Position numbers and translations under genes: made by a program | NCBI GenBank assembly: GCA_002633005.1 | Contig: NMRA01000149.1 | Span: 204,066-246,243, forward strand | DNA length: 42,178 bases | From: Phoronis australis | Taxonomy: Eukaryota; Phoronida; Phoronidae | Direction of reading: 5' to 3' | Notes under the pieces: model-generated | Told to the model about the DNA's origin: nothing | Seen by the model: the letters and a program-made list of their open reading frames with translations, nothing else | Database searches by the model: none | In this document: piece after piece, positions 23,536 to 35,548 of the stretch | Numbering within the stretch: the stretch's first letter is position 1 | Layout of the letters: every line of letters begins with the position of its first letter

Positions 23536-23950
23536 AAGGCCCTTTCATATTGACTTACATACTGTCTGAGCCGAAGTTAACTGGACTGATCATACTGGCT
23601 TCAGTAGTTAATGAACATCGAAGTAAACGGTAGGTGACAATTTGGGAATACTAACATGTGCTAATTGATATAAAAATTATATTTAAATCAATTTGTGATT
23701 ATTAGAGCAAAATATAATCAACTATTAGCGACGGCACTACCCTGTAATTGTTGACAATAACAGTGGCACCTGGCGAAAGGATCGAAGTTGATCGTTCATA
23801 CTGCTCCGCAGCGTTGATGCTCCAGTCTTAAATCCACCTGTCTAGTGCGAAGTTAACTGCAGCTGTTAACTTCGATCCCAAAGTTAAGCGTTCATACCGA
23901 CCGCAACTCCCCAAAACATCAACACGCTGACGTAAGTATGAAGGGCCCTT
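23536..23950 (+). mobile_element. MITE-like element, copy D of the GAAGTTAA family
   Basis: The termini AAGGCCCTTTCATA and TATGAAGGGCCCTT are inverted repeats flanked by TA (23534-23535 and 23951-23952). At 23848-23874 a 27-bp imperfect palindrome has perfect 10-bp arms (CGAAGTTAAC and GTTAACTTCG) around TGCAGCT. Another CCGAAGTTAAC sits near the left end. There is no transposase frame. The 67-codon minus open frame here is a shadow. Confidence 0.85.
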
Positions 23951-24117
23951 TACACTTTCGTTAGTAGGCCTACTGTACATAACCAAGCATTTGAATAGAA
24001 CACAGTCTTGACTATTAACTGTGTGTAGCAATATTCTAACAATTTCCTAACAAAATAAATGGTGATCGAAAACAAGGCACTGGCAAATGGTAGAAATTGT
24101 GAAAAAATAATCATCTG

Positions 24118-24133
24118 TATATATATATATATG
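24118..24133. repeat. AT dinucleotide repeat
   Basis: Seven AT units, repeated with the same length in the duplicated copy at 25060-25075. Confidence 0.8.
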
Positions 24134-24369
24134 TGTGTTTTTTGCACAAACGCAATGGAGATGATTCCCTTCGCCTTGCCACAGTTTCGCATTTAGACAT
24201 ATAGTTGACACGGAGCAAGATGTTCGGGCTTAAGTTGCTCTACCTCTCAAATGGGTGACAGTTTTCATCTTGCCACAATTTCTGAGTGATGTTAGTGCAA
24301 ACCGTTGCTTGACACAAGCTTGACATGATCACCTTGTGCCTGACATGATCATCTTGCACCAGATCAATT

Positions 24370-24370
24370 N
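24370..24370. other. Single undetermined base (N) at the duplication junction
   Basis: This is the only non-ACGT character in the window. Copy 1 of the duplication ends immediately before it and copy 2 begins immediately after, which suggests a contig join rather than an isolated base-call failure. Confidence 0.9.
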
Positions 24371-25311
24371 TATTATTATTATTATTGTTGTTGTTATTGT
24401 GGTGCTTCTAATTCCCCCAAGTGTACAAAATATGTTACATTAAGTTTTGCTTTAATGACTCTTTGATCAGCTGACTAAAGGCCCTTTCATATTGACTTAC
24501 ATACTGTCTGAGCCGAAGTTAACTGGACTGATCATACTGGCTTCAGTAGTTAATGAACATCGAAGTAAACGGTAGGTGACAATTTGGGAATATTAACATG
24601 TGCTAATTGATATAAAAATTATATTTAAATCAATTTGTGATTATTAGAGCAAAATATAATCAACTATTAGCGACAGCACTACCCTGTAATTGTTGACAAT
24701 AACAGTGGCACCTGGCGAAAGGATCGAAGTTGATCGTTCATACTGCTCCGCAGCGTTGATGCTCCAGTCTTAAATCCACCTGTCTAGTGCGAAGTTAACT
24801 GCAGCTGTTAACTTCGATCCCAAAGTTAAGCGTTCATACCGACCGCAACTCCCCAAAACATCGACACGCTGACGTAAGTATGAAGGGCCCTTTACACTTT
24901 CGTTAGTAGGCCTACTGTACATAACCAAGCATTTGAATAGAACACAGTCTTGACTATTAACTGTGTGTTGCAATATTCTAACAATTTCCTAACAAAATAA
25001 ATGGTGATCGAAAACAAGGCACTGGCAAATGGTAGAAATTGTGAAAAAATAATCATCTGTATATATATATATATGTGTGTTTTTTGCACAAACGCAATGG
25101 AGATGATTCCCTTCGCCTTGCCACAGTTTCGCATTTAGACATATAGTTGACACGGAGCAAGATGTTCGGGCTTAAGTTGCTCTACCTCTCAAATGGGTGA
25201 CAGTTTTCATCTTGCCACAATTTCTGAGTGATGTTAGTGCAAACCGTTGCTTGACACAAGCTTGACATGATCACCTTGTGCCTGACATGATCATCTTGCA
25301 CCAGATCAATT
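24371..25311 (+). repeat. Direct duplication, copy 2 (941 bp)
   Basis: This is the second copy of 23440-24369 and is about 99.5 percent identical apart from an 11-bp insertion near 24445. It ends at CCAGATCAATT, after which the sequence continues (TGCACCATGTC) into unique DNA, whereas copy 1 stops at the N. It carries MITE copy E inside it. Confidence 0.95.
24478..24892 (+). mobile_element. MITE-like element, copy E (duplicate of copy D)
   Basis: This is the same element as at 23536-23950, carried along by the surrounding duplication and differing from it at three bases. It is therefore not an independent insertion. Confidence 0.85.
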
Positions 25312-25811
25312 TGCACCATGTCACAGTTGATGTTAAACAGGAAGAAAACCCCACTAGATCAACAAATTATTAATAATCCCTCTTGGGGAGCACCAATATC
25401 CATAATTTGTTGGCGTTATTTGGTCAGTTATATCTTCATTTCTCAATCAGGCTCAGGTGAACATAAGGCAAGGCTTGATGGATGATTGAATAGGACGTTA
25501 CTGAAGATTACCAGCTCACATTCCATCAGCATTACCTTGACGCTTGGTCAACTCTCAGTATCACACTTAACGCAATTAGTCATCCTTTAATTTAATCAAT
25601 TTTCTGATGGAGAGCGGCAAGCTACTGTCTTGAACTCCTACTAACCTAAGACTTAAGTTATGCTAAAGTAACGAGATTTTGCTGGTGAGGCTTACCACAG
25701 TCTTATTATAGGTTACCCACTTGTGCATATATAGGTTACCCATCTGTGCCCAGATTTGTAGTTCAATAAAAATAAGTAACTTACAACAGTGACAGGGAGG
25801 GAGCGACAACT
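25312..25811. other. No gene seen; one small direct repeat
   Basis: ATAGGTTACCCA(C/T) followed by (T)CTGTGC or TTGTGC occurs twice, near 25709 and 25731. Nothing else stands out. Confidence 0.4.
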
Positions 25812-26728
25812 GTGCATCTCAAAATAAGATGTGCTCATTCTTCCAAATATTTCCACGGTGGTCGGATCCTTCATAAATCGACATCAGTTATGCGGGCTCT
25901 TGTAATTAGGAACACAGACACCAAATTTTACAAAAATCCGTCAAAGAACTCGGCAGATATTCAGACAAATGCACAGAAAACTAAAATTTCTACTAGGGGC
26001 ACTAATGTAGAAGTGCCTTAAAATTAAATCCAGCCATGTTCTCCTCAATAGGGACACATCTGCCATGACTTAGATTCTTCAAGTGGTTTGGGGAAAGACA
26101 AGCAGACACCAAAAACAGACACCAGAATAACAAAAAGGTCAGTGGAAGGGCTGAATCCATCTGAAACCTGGCAGATACTGCTGTTGCCTTCATTAAAACC
26201 CATATGTCAAATTTCATGAACATTAATTTAGGGACTTGATAGAAATTAAGGTATAGGGAAAGAAAACCTCAAGTGTCATTTGGAGAAGCCATAGTAGACA
26301 AAACTATTGCGAAATCAATATAAGCCATGCTCTCATCATGAGGAAAAACAAAACAAATTTCATGAATAACTATCAAGGCAAAACGAAACAAAATTACCAC
26401 GAGGGGAAGCCATGGGTTTTGGACTAATCCAAAAATCAAGGTTAGCTGTAGTCTACTGCAAATGATCAAATTTACCAAATTTCATTAGGATACATTAAGG
26501 AACTTGTTAGATATTAAGGCAACAGACGAAAATGCCACAAGGGTGTGCTACTGCAGTGTAACCTATCCAAAAGTCAACATCAGCTATGAGCTCCAAAATA
26601 GGAACACATCTGCAAAACTTCATAATGGTCTTTTGAGAAATTTATCAGATATAGATCGGGAGGCAAAAAGAGATTTGAAAATAGAAAACGTTGCATCCAT
26701 TCAACTTAGTATCATGCCATTTTGACAT
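25812..26728 (+). repeat. Diverged tandem units of a core-repeat family (about 6-7 units)
   Basis: Recurring landmarks appear in the same order: a CTACTAGGGGCAC/CCACAAGGGTG-type block, then an AATCAACATCAGCTATG-type block, then CAAATTTCATGAA, then AGATATTAAGGCA with an A-rich GACGAAAA tail. Examples are 25990, 26208 (CAAATTTCATGAAC), 26399, 26476 and 26531. The units are strongly diverged and roughly 130-150 bp long. The same landmarks occur at 34.83 and 36.96 kb. Short open frames here on both strands derive from the repeat. Confidence 0.6.
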
Positions 26729-29700
26729 ATTAGACCCTGTCAAATAATAAGAATGCAAAAAAGTGCAAAGCGTGTTTGGGTTTTTTTTTGGGAACATTTT
26801 TTGTGCTTTGACAGTGAATTTCTTGCGAACTCGCTGGAGCAGGACACCGTGAATTGTATTATAAGAAAGAACAATTTCTCATGGTTTGTTGAACCCGTTT
26901 TGAGAAAATTTATTGAGTTATGTGATTGATATGGACGGCGGAATCGAAGCACCCGTGGAATTTCTAGTCCCGAGTGTCACACCTTGTAGTATTATATGTA
27001 GTGTATTGGGGACGCGATCAGAAGATGAGGACGCCTGTGCCTCCACCATGCCTCAAGTAGACAAAACTAACATTTTGCAGAAGTAATTCTAAAATGGAGA
27101 AGAATTCTTTAATCATTAGATTAGATGAGATTAAAACTTTTGGACCTAATGATGGGAATTTTGCATGATTTTTAAATAATTTTCCATACAGGAATGGTGC
27201 CAACATGCAATCCCAAAATCCAAGCCATTGAGGCCCCTGACCACCTTCAGGAAGAATGATCAGCTACCTGAACATGTCCGCTGCTAAACGATCATCGATT
27301 CAATGTCAGAATCATGCCGCCCCCACACAGATTAGCTTCTGAAAGAACTCCATTACCATGGAAATGCAAGGTAGATTTTTTCCATGAAAAGTACTCTATG
27401 CACCACCTAGTACTGCCACTTCACACAGCAGGAATTAAATGACAAGAATGTGACTAGAGCACAAGAGCTAAGAAGTACATATACACCTTAGAGTGATATC
27501 TCACACCCTAGCCAACAAAAGTACATAGAGACTGCAATGACCTGGACACACATGACTTATTTAACACCTGTATCTGATGGGCAGCCAAATGCTTTATGGG
27601 AGAAAAAACAGCATTTTCAATTGCAAGACGCAATCTTTCGGCACGTGGTACTACAGTACAGTCAGAGAAAATCAGTTGAAAGAAATGCGATGAGCAGTAG
27701 AAAGGCACATCTAAACGGAAACAAAGTACATCAAAAAGACAACAAAGTTCGACTGATCACGATGCACAGAAAATGCTACATTGTACTTGGGATAAAAAAT
27801 GTACTTGAATGAATCTAAAAATGGAGTCATTTCACAATGTAGGAAGCGGCCTCTCAACACACGATTTAAGCTCAAAATTCAAAACACTGAATCCTTAGCC
27901 TACAGCCAGCAATTACTTCTGATCTATAATAACATAATCAAAAGATGCTTAATATTCAATCGATGTCTATGCAGCCTCGGTCATTTCTCAATATTCAACC
28001 ATCCTCATATAAAATACGAAGGACCCATGTGTTTCAAGTCACATGACCTGGAGGCCGCATCAACGAAGCAGCTGTCATTTATTGATTTAACGCAGTCTGC
28101 CAGTTCACACTGTCTAACAAAGAAACTGGCATGCCAGAGTATTGGAAAATACCATAGGAAGAACTGAACTGCATATAGCTCATTTTTGCACAAACTTCTT
28201 TAATGTTAAATATTTATTTACCGGTGTGTAGATTTCATTTCTGTTCATCCCATCTGTCAGTCAAGAAAGATGTCATTTCAGACATGGACTCGTATTATGA
28301 CTACGATATTCCATAATCAAACAATTTTTATTGAATAATTAGTATACGATATGTGAGAACAACATTTCACAAGGACTTTTTGTTCGACAGTTCGCCATGA
28401 TCAAAATGGACTTAGAATGCTCCTCAACTTTAATCCATTTATGAGCACTAACCCACACATAATGCTGCACACTTAAGTTGTGTCACAGACATTCACTACA
28501 TGTTGGTAAAGATATCTACAGAGCTAGCTTTTGAATGACTTAAAATGGCATTTCTTACAAACTGTTGAAACACTGGTCAAAAGGGCCTTTGGCATTATAG
28601 AGTTAGTTCCCTAGGCTAACAGTAACAGTCTTTCTCGGCCACAAGAATTTTAGTCCCATGCAATGCCAAAGGTGATTCAGAACGGTCTAAATTTGGTACG
28701 GTACTAAAGTCAGTCCTAACTTAGCCCCCACTTCACACAAGTACGGAGTTCTTCCCAGCAGGGAATTAGCCAGGATACTGATATTGCCCGTCAACTAAAA
28801 GCAGAGAGTTGTCACAATTTGCGAGGCACATATATTAGTGAGTGATGCCTTCGCTGGAGTGTTTTGTTTCCTGACGCCGACGAACTTACTCGTTCACAGG
28901 TTGTCCGACAATGTCCACTGAGACACAGATGGTAATTCAGAGGAGCATGCAGTACCCTAGTGTCTTGGTAAAAAGCAAGATTTCTGAAGTTATGACGCCA
29001 CGTGTTTACGACGGGACTACAAGATTTTGGATGAATTTCTCGGCGCGAGTTACTTACTGAATGCTCCCCATAAACATAGCCTCGAATAACTTTGATGGAA
29101 ATCTTGATTACAATACAAGAAGTTGGTCGAGTAAGTCGGTTTATAACTTGCATTTTAGGTAGGCTATAAACTGTCAGATCAGAAACCCGAGATACAAGCC
29201 ATGTAGTATGTAAGGGCAGCTCACGTCAGACAGAATTTCTCGGTTTGATCTAGGATCCAAAATAATTTTGAATTCTAAGTTTGATCAGCTCAAAATGGGA
29301 GAAGCAAAATGCAAACAGCGTTCTGGGAAGCCATCTTCCACCGGAACGTGCTGCAATGTGAAATATATATCAACAAGAAGGAAGTCGGAGAGATCAGGAA
29401 ATAATGAACAATGAAGCTGGACCTTGCAATATTATCAACAAGGCATGCACAGGAGACAGAAATATGATGGTTATCTTGAGAACTGGAAATCATCATAATT
29501 GAATGGCATAGTCAGATTTTGTTAATGAATGACACACATGTCCTGAGGAAATGTGACAGATTATGCCTTAGTCAGTCTAGAATGGAGGCCAATTCCCTCG
29601 ATTCACAATCAGCTTTGCTCTCCTCCACTAACCACATCAAAACGACTGATTTGCCTACAGGACTGTTTTATCTTGTTTTGCATTTCTACGTCACTATTAG

Positions 29701-32700
29701 TTTCTGAACTTACTTCATCGTCATAAAGACTTGTACCATTCAGCAGTAACCAAGCAACATTTAGTATAATTTTGAACATTTACTCACTGTAATGAGCATG
29801 TGAAAAATAGAAAATCAGCAATGTTAGGAATTGATTTTTGACACAAATTGAAGAATTTTTACCATACTTCATTTGGATGTGGATTTTCATAAGAATGTCA
29901 ATTTTTATGAACATCCCTAATGAAGGGCATCTCAGCTGTGTCCCGGCTAGTACTAATCAACGATCCTTCTTATCACAGAATAGAAGTGCAAATGGTACTT
30001 GACTGTACTGGCATTAACAATTCTGGGGATAGACTTCAGGAGACACTACGGTATATCTGAAATAAAAGCAGATCTTTGTACGAGGCTAAATTTGACCATA
30101 TCAAATGATTGCAGCTAGCTGAACCTCCACAGTAGTCTACAAAGAATAATTAAAGCGGATAAAAAGTATTATTTGGTTTAGGAAATTGGGGTCAAATTAT
30201 TATTTCCCGTACCAGGCATAGTCTCGCACAATAACTGTCAGTGCTTCCCAAGTCCAGATACCACTCAAACCTGAGTTAGGAAAAAGATGAAATCTACCAT
30301 AATTTCATAGAGGGGGAAAGTGGACTAAATCAAAGGTTTATTGCCACATAAATAATTTCAAGTAGAGCTATTTCAAAAAAAAAAATCATTCAAGGAAGAA
30401 TTTCTGAAAAGAAAAATAAATATCACCTCTAACCCAAGACTAATACGATAGCCATTCTGTATACACTACCTTATCATCAGAACAGTTCACTGTTGTACCT
30501 TTCCACATTTCAGCCAAAGTCCAATATGATCAATTTTACAGAAACAAACCTTATCACATGTTCAGGAAGATCAGCTGTGACAAGGACAACAACAAAGACA
30601 GTGACACAGCATGAGTCATTGGAGAAAGGCCAAGGGAATTAAGGTCGTATTTGTAGCCCTCCATATGGTTAGTCACAGCTGTTAATCAAACCAGACATGG
30701 AATATTTGGTTATATATCCGCCATAGCTGTACCCAAGCAGATTCCACACATTTAGGAACACTGCAGAAATTAACAATCATATTCTAGTGCCTCACTTACC
30801 AGTCATGAAGTTTGTGACCCCATCCCTAACATAGGTGGAAACTGAATATTAGTTGAGACAAAGGGCTTTCCCACTGATTGGGTCATACCAAGTGACAATT
30901 TCAGACAGGGGTGTTCAATGACAAACAAAGAGCATAAACGGGTGATACCATTTTACTTCCTGTTTACACAGAGTCATAACATGTTTGTCCATATTTATAA
31001 ATCAATACATGAAAACGTAATGAGCTTCAGGCAAGATTCAAGAGCAAACAAAAGGGCAGTGGTCCACTCCTGACTAGTTACTTGTATCATCTTAATTATA
31101 ATACACCACCACTAATATGTTTAATGGACTACTGAACTTGATTTGCACTTACACCTACAATGACTTGCACTAGAATACTAAGAAATGAACAACTCGGTTT
31201 CATGGTTCAGTGTTCAAGACGCCTATAGCTGAGGTAATGAGTAAATACATAAGGCAAAGATGTAAGGTAATTTTTTTTACCAAGTAATTATAGTCAAAGG
31301 TTACAGGTGAGGCTTAATGCTGAGGATCATAACTGCAAAGACAGCTTTGATACTGAAACCGAAAATACTTAACAAAAACTGAGGTCACTAAATAAATCAA
31401 AATTACCTCAGGCAATAACTAAAACTATTAAAACTGTATCTAGGGCAATTGCCCTAGGAGCGAGATGATCGGACGTAATAAGCCATCTTCTCGACAAAAC
31501 TTAAAATCGCATTTCCCCGGTTTTAACTACCAAAAAAATGAAAAATGAATTAAGCCACTTAAGCTCACTGAATTAGTCTCACGATATTGAGATTAACTTA
31601 AGAACAGAGTTTATTATGGTTGACCAACCATAAAATTGTAAGTTCAAGTTGAGTAGCTATGTCATACAATTCAGGATCTGATAAATTGTCATCATGTTTT
31701 TAAGCCCCAATTAGTTTTCATTTCATTTAACATCGATGGCAAATAGCAAAAACCACATCTTTAAACTGGTGCACCTAGACAGCAGTAAGTCACAACTTAT
31801 CAAATCTGTCTGAGGTAGTACAACTTGTGCTAGATTGTCTTGTCCCTAGTACAAGCGCACAGGTGGACAGTAGTCCCTTCAAGGAGAAGGTATAGGTGTA
31901 GACTTGTGCAAACACTTTACTTTTGTGTGGTAATGTAACCTCTTCATCACTGCTGTTATGCCGTGACCCCCCCCATGAGTTTCCCGATTTCGGTGATCGG
32001 AAACTCGGGTCACAGCCGCGTCGTTATCAGTCTAACAATGACAACAACAGGAGAAAGTCGGCAAACCAATATTTACATAGTCCAGCGCTCTCATTGTCTA
32101 CGTTCATTTGATAAGCTTGCGTAATCCAGCAATTGTAAATAGCGCGCCTGACCCCAAGCAATATTTAAAAAATATTATTTGCAAACAACTTTAAACAAAT
32201 ATCACGAAGAACATGCATTTTTTATGGAAGACTATCACCAAAAAAAACTTCGAACAAAGAAAAATGGGTCGACTTCCGGAGAAATTTCACCTTCTGATTC
32301 AAATTCCTCCACATGCATTGTCTACCAATACAATAGGCTTGTTTGCCAAGTTTAATCGAGTGCAGTCTAGATCAGGTGTTGTATTGGAAATTTCTTGGTT
32401 TTAACATTCCAGGGGAATGGTATGTAATAGGGGATACTCAGCTAATCAGGAACAAGTTAGCTGCAGGTGAACCTAAGCGATAACAATTGGTCATCTGGAC
32501 ATCACTAAAGAAGACAATTTTACAAAAGTACACGGCTTATGTAGTTTCAGTCCAGTCAGACAAGTAACGGTAGGTATGATTTACTTGTTCTCGCCAATAA
32601 TGAATTAGTCTTTACCATCAACTGTACTAAGTATTAAATTTTTTTTTTACAACAACTGACAAAACTCTGAATTTTGAAAAATTACGGAATGTTGTGGAAA

Positions 32701-34680
32701 CCTGTTTTACATTGGCACCACAATCTAAAACCTGTTATCTGTTAACACTCTGAAATAACAGAGAAGTATATGGTGATTACCACAAAATCATTTAAGAGCC
32801 TCTTAAAACTAATTTGTATTGTGGAAAGGCTAGCCAGCTTCAAGAACTGCTGTCAATATTTCAAAAGTCACCAATGTTTATTGGCTCAAACTTTGAAAAC
32901 AGCAAAATGCATAGATACAACTTTACACATAAAGGGAATGTTCGCCACCAGGTGTCCCCATATGGACCCTAGAAAAATATTCAAATTTTGTCAACTTTGT
33001 CAACATCATGAATGATTGAATTCAAATGAAACTTTCAGATGTCATGCTTTATACACTGTTCTACAAAATAATTTTAGTAATTGTCTTTAAAATGTTCCGC
33101 TTTTGTATGAAGGGCTATGAAAAACCTTTCTTCTATGATTTTCATGAAAAAAACTCAAAAATTGCATAAAACAAAAACAAAGTGTGATTTAGAAAACTGA
33201 AACATGTTTTTTGAGATTTTAACTTGCACACTTACATTAAACAGAATTTGTTTATATTATTGCTGTTGTTTTGCTATCAATATACTGTCTTTTTTGCTAA
33301 ATTTTACTAAAAAGAAATGCTCACGTGACCCAGTTAATGACAGATCGTTAAAAAGTCAAAAATCAAATTCCAGATGTTAAATCTATTTTCAGAAAATATA
33401 TTTTTGTGCTTTTTCTAAGTTAAAATTTATAGTTTTGTAGATATTTGGCTAAATATGTAAGAGGCGGATTTTTTAGAAAACCTGAAAAATACGATAATCC
33501 GGGTGCATTGACTTTTCAAATTGTAACAGACATTACCCAACAAGTTGATCTGCAGATGTCAAATGTAAGGATTAAATCGATCACAAGGTCAACACACTAA
33601 AGAATGGGCACTTATCAGTTATGTTACACATGTTAATATGACAAGATACAAAGAAATCAAGAATCAAACAAGCATCCCAAAACCTTGGCACAAATGTAGT
33701 GTGTAGTGGTTTCTGCTGCAGGTCTCTGGCACATAATATGAAAATGTATTTAAAGAATGTTTTAGATTCTTTTCAGCTAAAAGGTCTTTAGCAATACTCA
33801 GACATGGAGTTTAGCTCCATTGCTGAAAACTATTCTTAAGCATACTAAGATTGTTGGGTTATGCACCACTAGGCTAAAAAGCAGCAGTCTTATGCCTTCT
33901 TTCAAAATGTTCACGTTCCATTATCTTTTTGAAACAAAAGTTGACTAAGTACACCCCTATTTCAGGAACTATGCGATATTGTACAGAGAAGCAAATTATT
34001 CCATCATAATATTGTGTTCGGCATTCAACACTTACCAGGCTCTTAGAACAGTTTTGACATAAAAATACTCAAGTTCCAGCAAGAAAATTCACATTCCCCA
34101 AATCTGGATCAGACAAAGGTTAAAATTCATAATTCCAAAGCAAAAATTGTAAGAGGTAGTAACAAAACTATCAATGGATTAGTATTGTCACAGATTGAAA
34201 ACCTTTGTTCAAATAAATTGCAATCTATCTTGGACAGTTGTCAGAATACATTGTCTTTCTTTTGTACCGGTATTTAAGCTTGGTAGGTAACACCATGGTT
34301 GTAATCCTATTATTGTTCAGCTGTGTAATCACTTACAAAGGGTAATAGGCTGACATTGTAGGATAGCTAAGAGGCTTTGCAACAACTCAAACTGACTTGA
34401 AAACAGCTATCAGAAAAGCAAACATTACGATTGCAACAGCAAGCACTGTCCAACCAGGTTTTTGAAAATACAGGTAACCAAGGATACTGAAACCAAGCCT
34501 GCGGAATGGGTCTAACTATTCTTGAACATAATCGCACACCTGCAAACACCATTTCTGTTCAGGCAAAACAGGATTCCTAGGTTAATAAAAGCAACACAGA
34601 GCATGGATATGCACCCAGCTTGTGCATCACAAACACTAACTGAATAAGGGGTTCCCATTTTCACATTAGACAGATCCATA
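26729..34680. other. Long stretch with no supported gene
   Basis: About 8 kb of AT-rich DNA. Overlapping plus-strand open frames at 27537-27812 and 27799-28167 (91 and 122 codons) and a 113-codon minus frame at 28812-29153 have no recognisable motif or repeated codon pattern. One GC-rich hairpin at 31963-32013 is listed separately. Several splice-like donors (for example on the minus strand near 30800 and 34034) are isolated and not usable as evidence. Confidence 0.4.
31963..32013. repeat. GC-rich hairpin-forming inverted repeat
   Basis: GTGACCC ... GAGTTTCCCGAT faces ATCGGAAACTCGGGTCAC across a short TTCGGTG loop. The arms pair over about 18 bp, with an unpaired CCCCCAT-like insertion and one extra C in the left arm. 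No flanking duplication is visible. It could be a MITE remnant or a structured RNA; I cannot decide. Confidence 0.6.
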
Positions 34681-34682
34681 CA

Positions 34683-34824
34683 AAATCAACATCAGGTCTG
34701 CAGAGTCTCCTAATCAGTATACATTGGGACAAATCAACATCAGCTCTGCAGAGTCTCATAATCAGTATACATTAGGACAAATCAACATCAACTCTGCAGT
34801 CTCCTAATCAGGATACATTAGGAC
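34683..34824 (+). repeat. Three tandem 46-48-bp units
   Basis: Units start at 34683, 34731 and 34779 (48, 48 and 46 bp). Each begins AAATCAACATCA and contains CTCTGCAG, then TAATCAG and ATACATT(A/G)GGAC; the third lacks an AG. The start of the unit resembles the AATCAACATCAGCTATG block of the core-repeat family next to it, so this looks like a local amplification of part of that repeat. Confidence 0.85.
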
Positions 34825-34829
34825 AAAGT

Positions 34830-35062
34830 TCTTGAAGATCCATCAAAAACTTCGCAGATATCAAGGCAGATGCAATGACAATTTGTCACTAGGGGGAACC
34901 ATAGTAGTCAGATCTGACCACAAATCAACACCAGCTGTACTTGCCTCAATGTGCTATAGTAGAACAGCTCGAAAAATGTGGGCCACGCTATGTTCAATTG
35001 GGACACATCTAGCAACATTGACGGTAATTCCTCACTCAGTTTGCAGAGAGGGAGACAAGCTC
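34830..35062 (+). repeat. Core-repeat family, second locus (about 1.5-2 units)
   Basis: The family landmarks are visible: GCAGATATCAAGGCAGATGC, GTCACTAGGGGGAACC, ATAGTAGTCAG, AATCAACACCAGCTG and TTGGGACACATCTAGC. The order matches the loci at 25.81 and 36.96 kb, and the 81-codon open frame over it is a repeat artefact. Confidence 0.55.
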
Positions 35063-35227
35063 CAAAAATGCACTTAAAATATACAGGTATATGACCATTA
35101 AGAGATTCAAAAGGCTGGTAAAATTTTACGTGTCTACTTTATGAAAGGGTGGTAATCCTAGTTTTGTAGCATTTATCATTTGCACAAACTGGAAACAATG
35201 ACTTTACTATACAACACCTGTACTTCT

Positions 35228-35345
35228 AAGCCTTGAGAAAATTTTAATGTCTAGCAATTTTTATTCAGATTTTTAAATTTAAAAACATAAATCTTTAGAG
35301 ATTATCTCTATTAATCTGAATCTTAGGGATATTGTCTCAAGGCTT
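35228..35345. repeat. Interrupted inverted repeat (118 bp)
   Basis: Two pairs of complementary blocks are nested in the correct order. AAGCCTTGAGA (35228-35238) pairs with TCTCAAGGCTT (35335-35345), and ATTCAGATT (35263-35271) pairs with AATCTGAAT (35313-35321). The left spacer is 24 bp and the right spacer 13 bp. AGAGATTATCTCT near 35298 is a further small palindrome. This may be an old MITE. Confidence 0.6.
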
Positions 35346-35548
35346 CTAGAATAAATATAAATGCTGCGGAAAAGATTTAGGTGCTTATTAGCCAAAATAT
35401 GTAGGACTTGTACCTAAAATAGTAGCCCCTTCCTGATATTTTCCTGGTGATATCAACTTCCCTAAAGACTAAAACCAACCTTTGTGTAGGAAGGAGTTCA
35501 ATAGCCAGAACCTTTCTCGACTTTTGGACAGCTATATTCATAACACTT

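Larger units (their letters stand above)
23440..24369 (+). repeat. Direct duplication, copy 1 (930 bp)
   Basis: This segment is almost identical to 24371-25311. The offset is 931 bp before a deletion of 11 bases at 23513-23514 (TTGCTTTAATG is present in copy 2) and 942 bp afterwards. I find only four substitutions: 23651 C/T, 23733 G/A, 23921 A/G and 24027 A/T. Copy 1 ends at the base just before the N. Confidence 0.95.

Noticed and set aside
23828-25134. Two pairs of matching minus-strand open frames (67 and 80 codons) repeated 942 bp apart
   Set aside because: They match because the DNA is duplicated; they lie partly in a MITE and show no protein motif.
27537-28167. Two overlapping plus-strand open frames of 91 and 122 codons
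   Set aside because: They are in different phases, have no recognisable domain and no splice or promoter context, and this length is not surprising in 42 kb of non-coding DNA.
28812-29153. A 113-codon minus-strand open frame with a donor-like GTAAGTAAC near 29055
   Set aside because: No family motif is visible and no partner exon could be found, so a gene call is not justified.
34683-34824. Regularly spaced repeats that could suggest a CRISPR array
   Set aside because: The units are contiguous with no unique spacers, and the context is eukaryotic.
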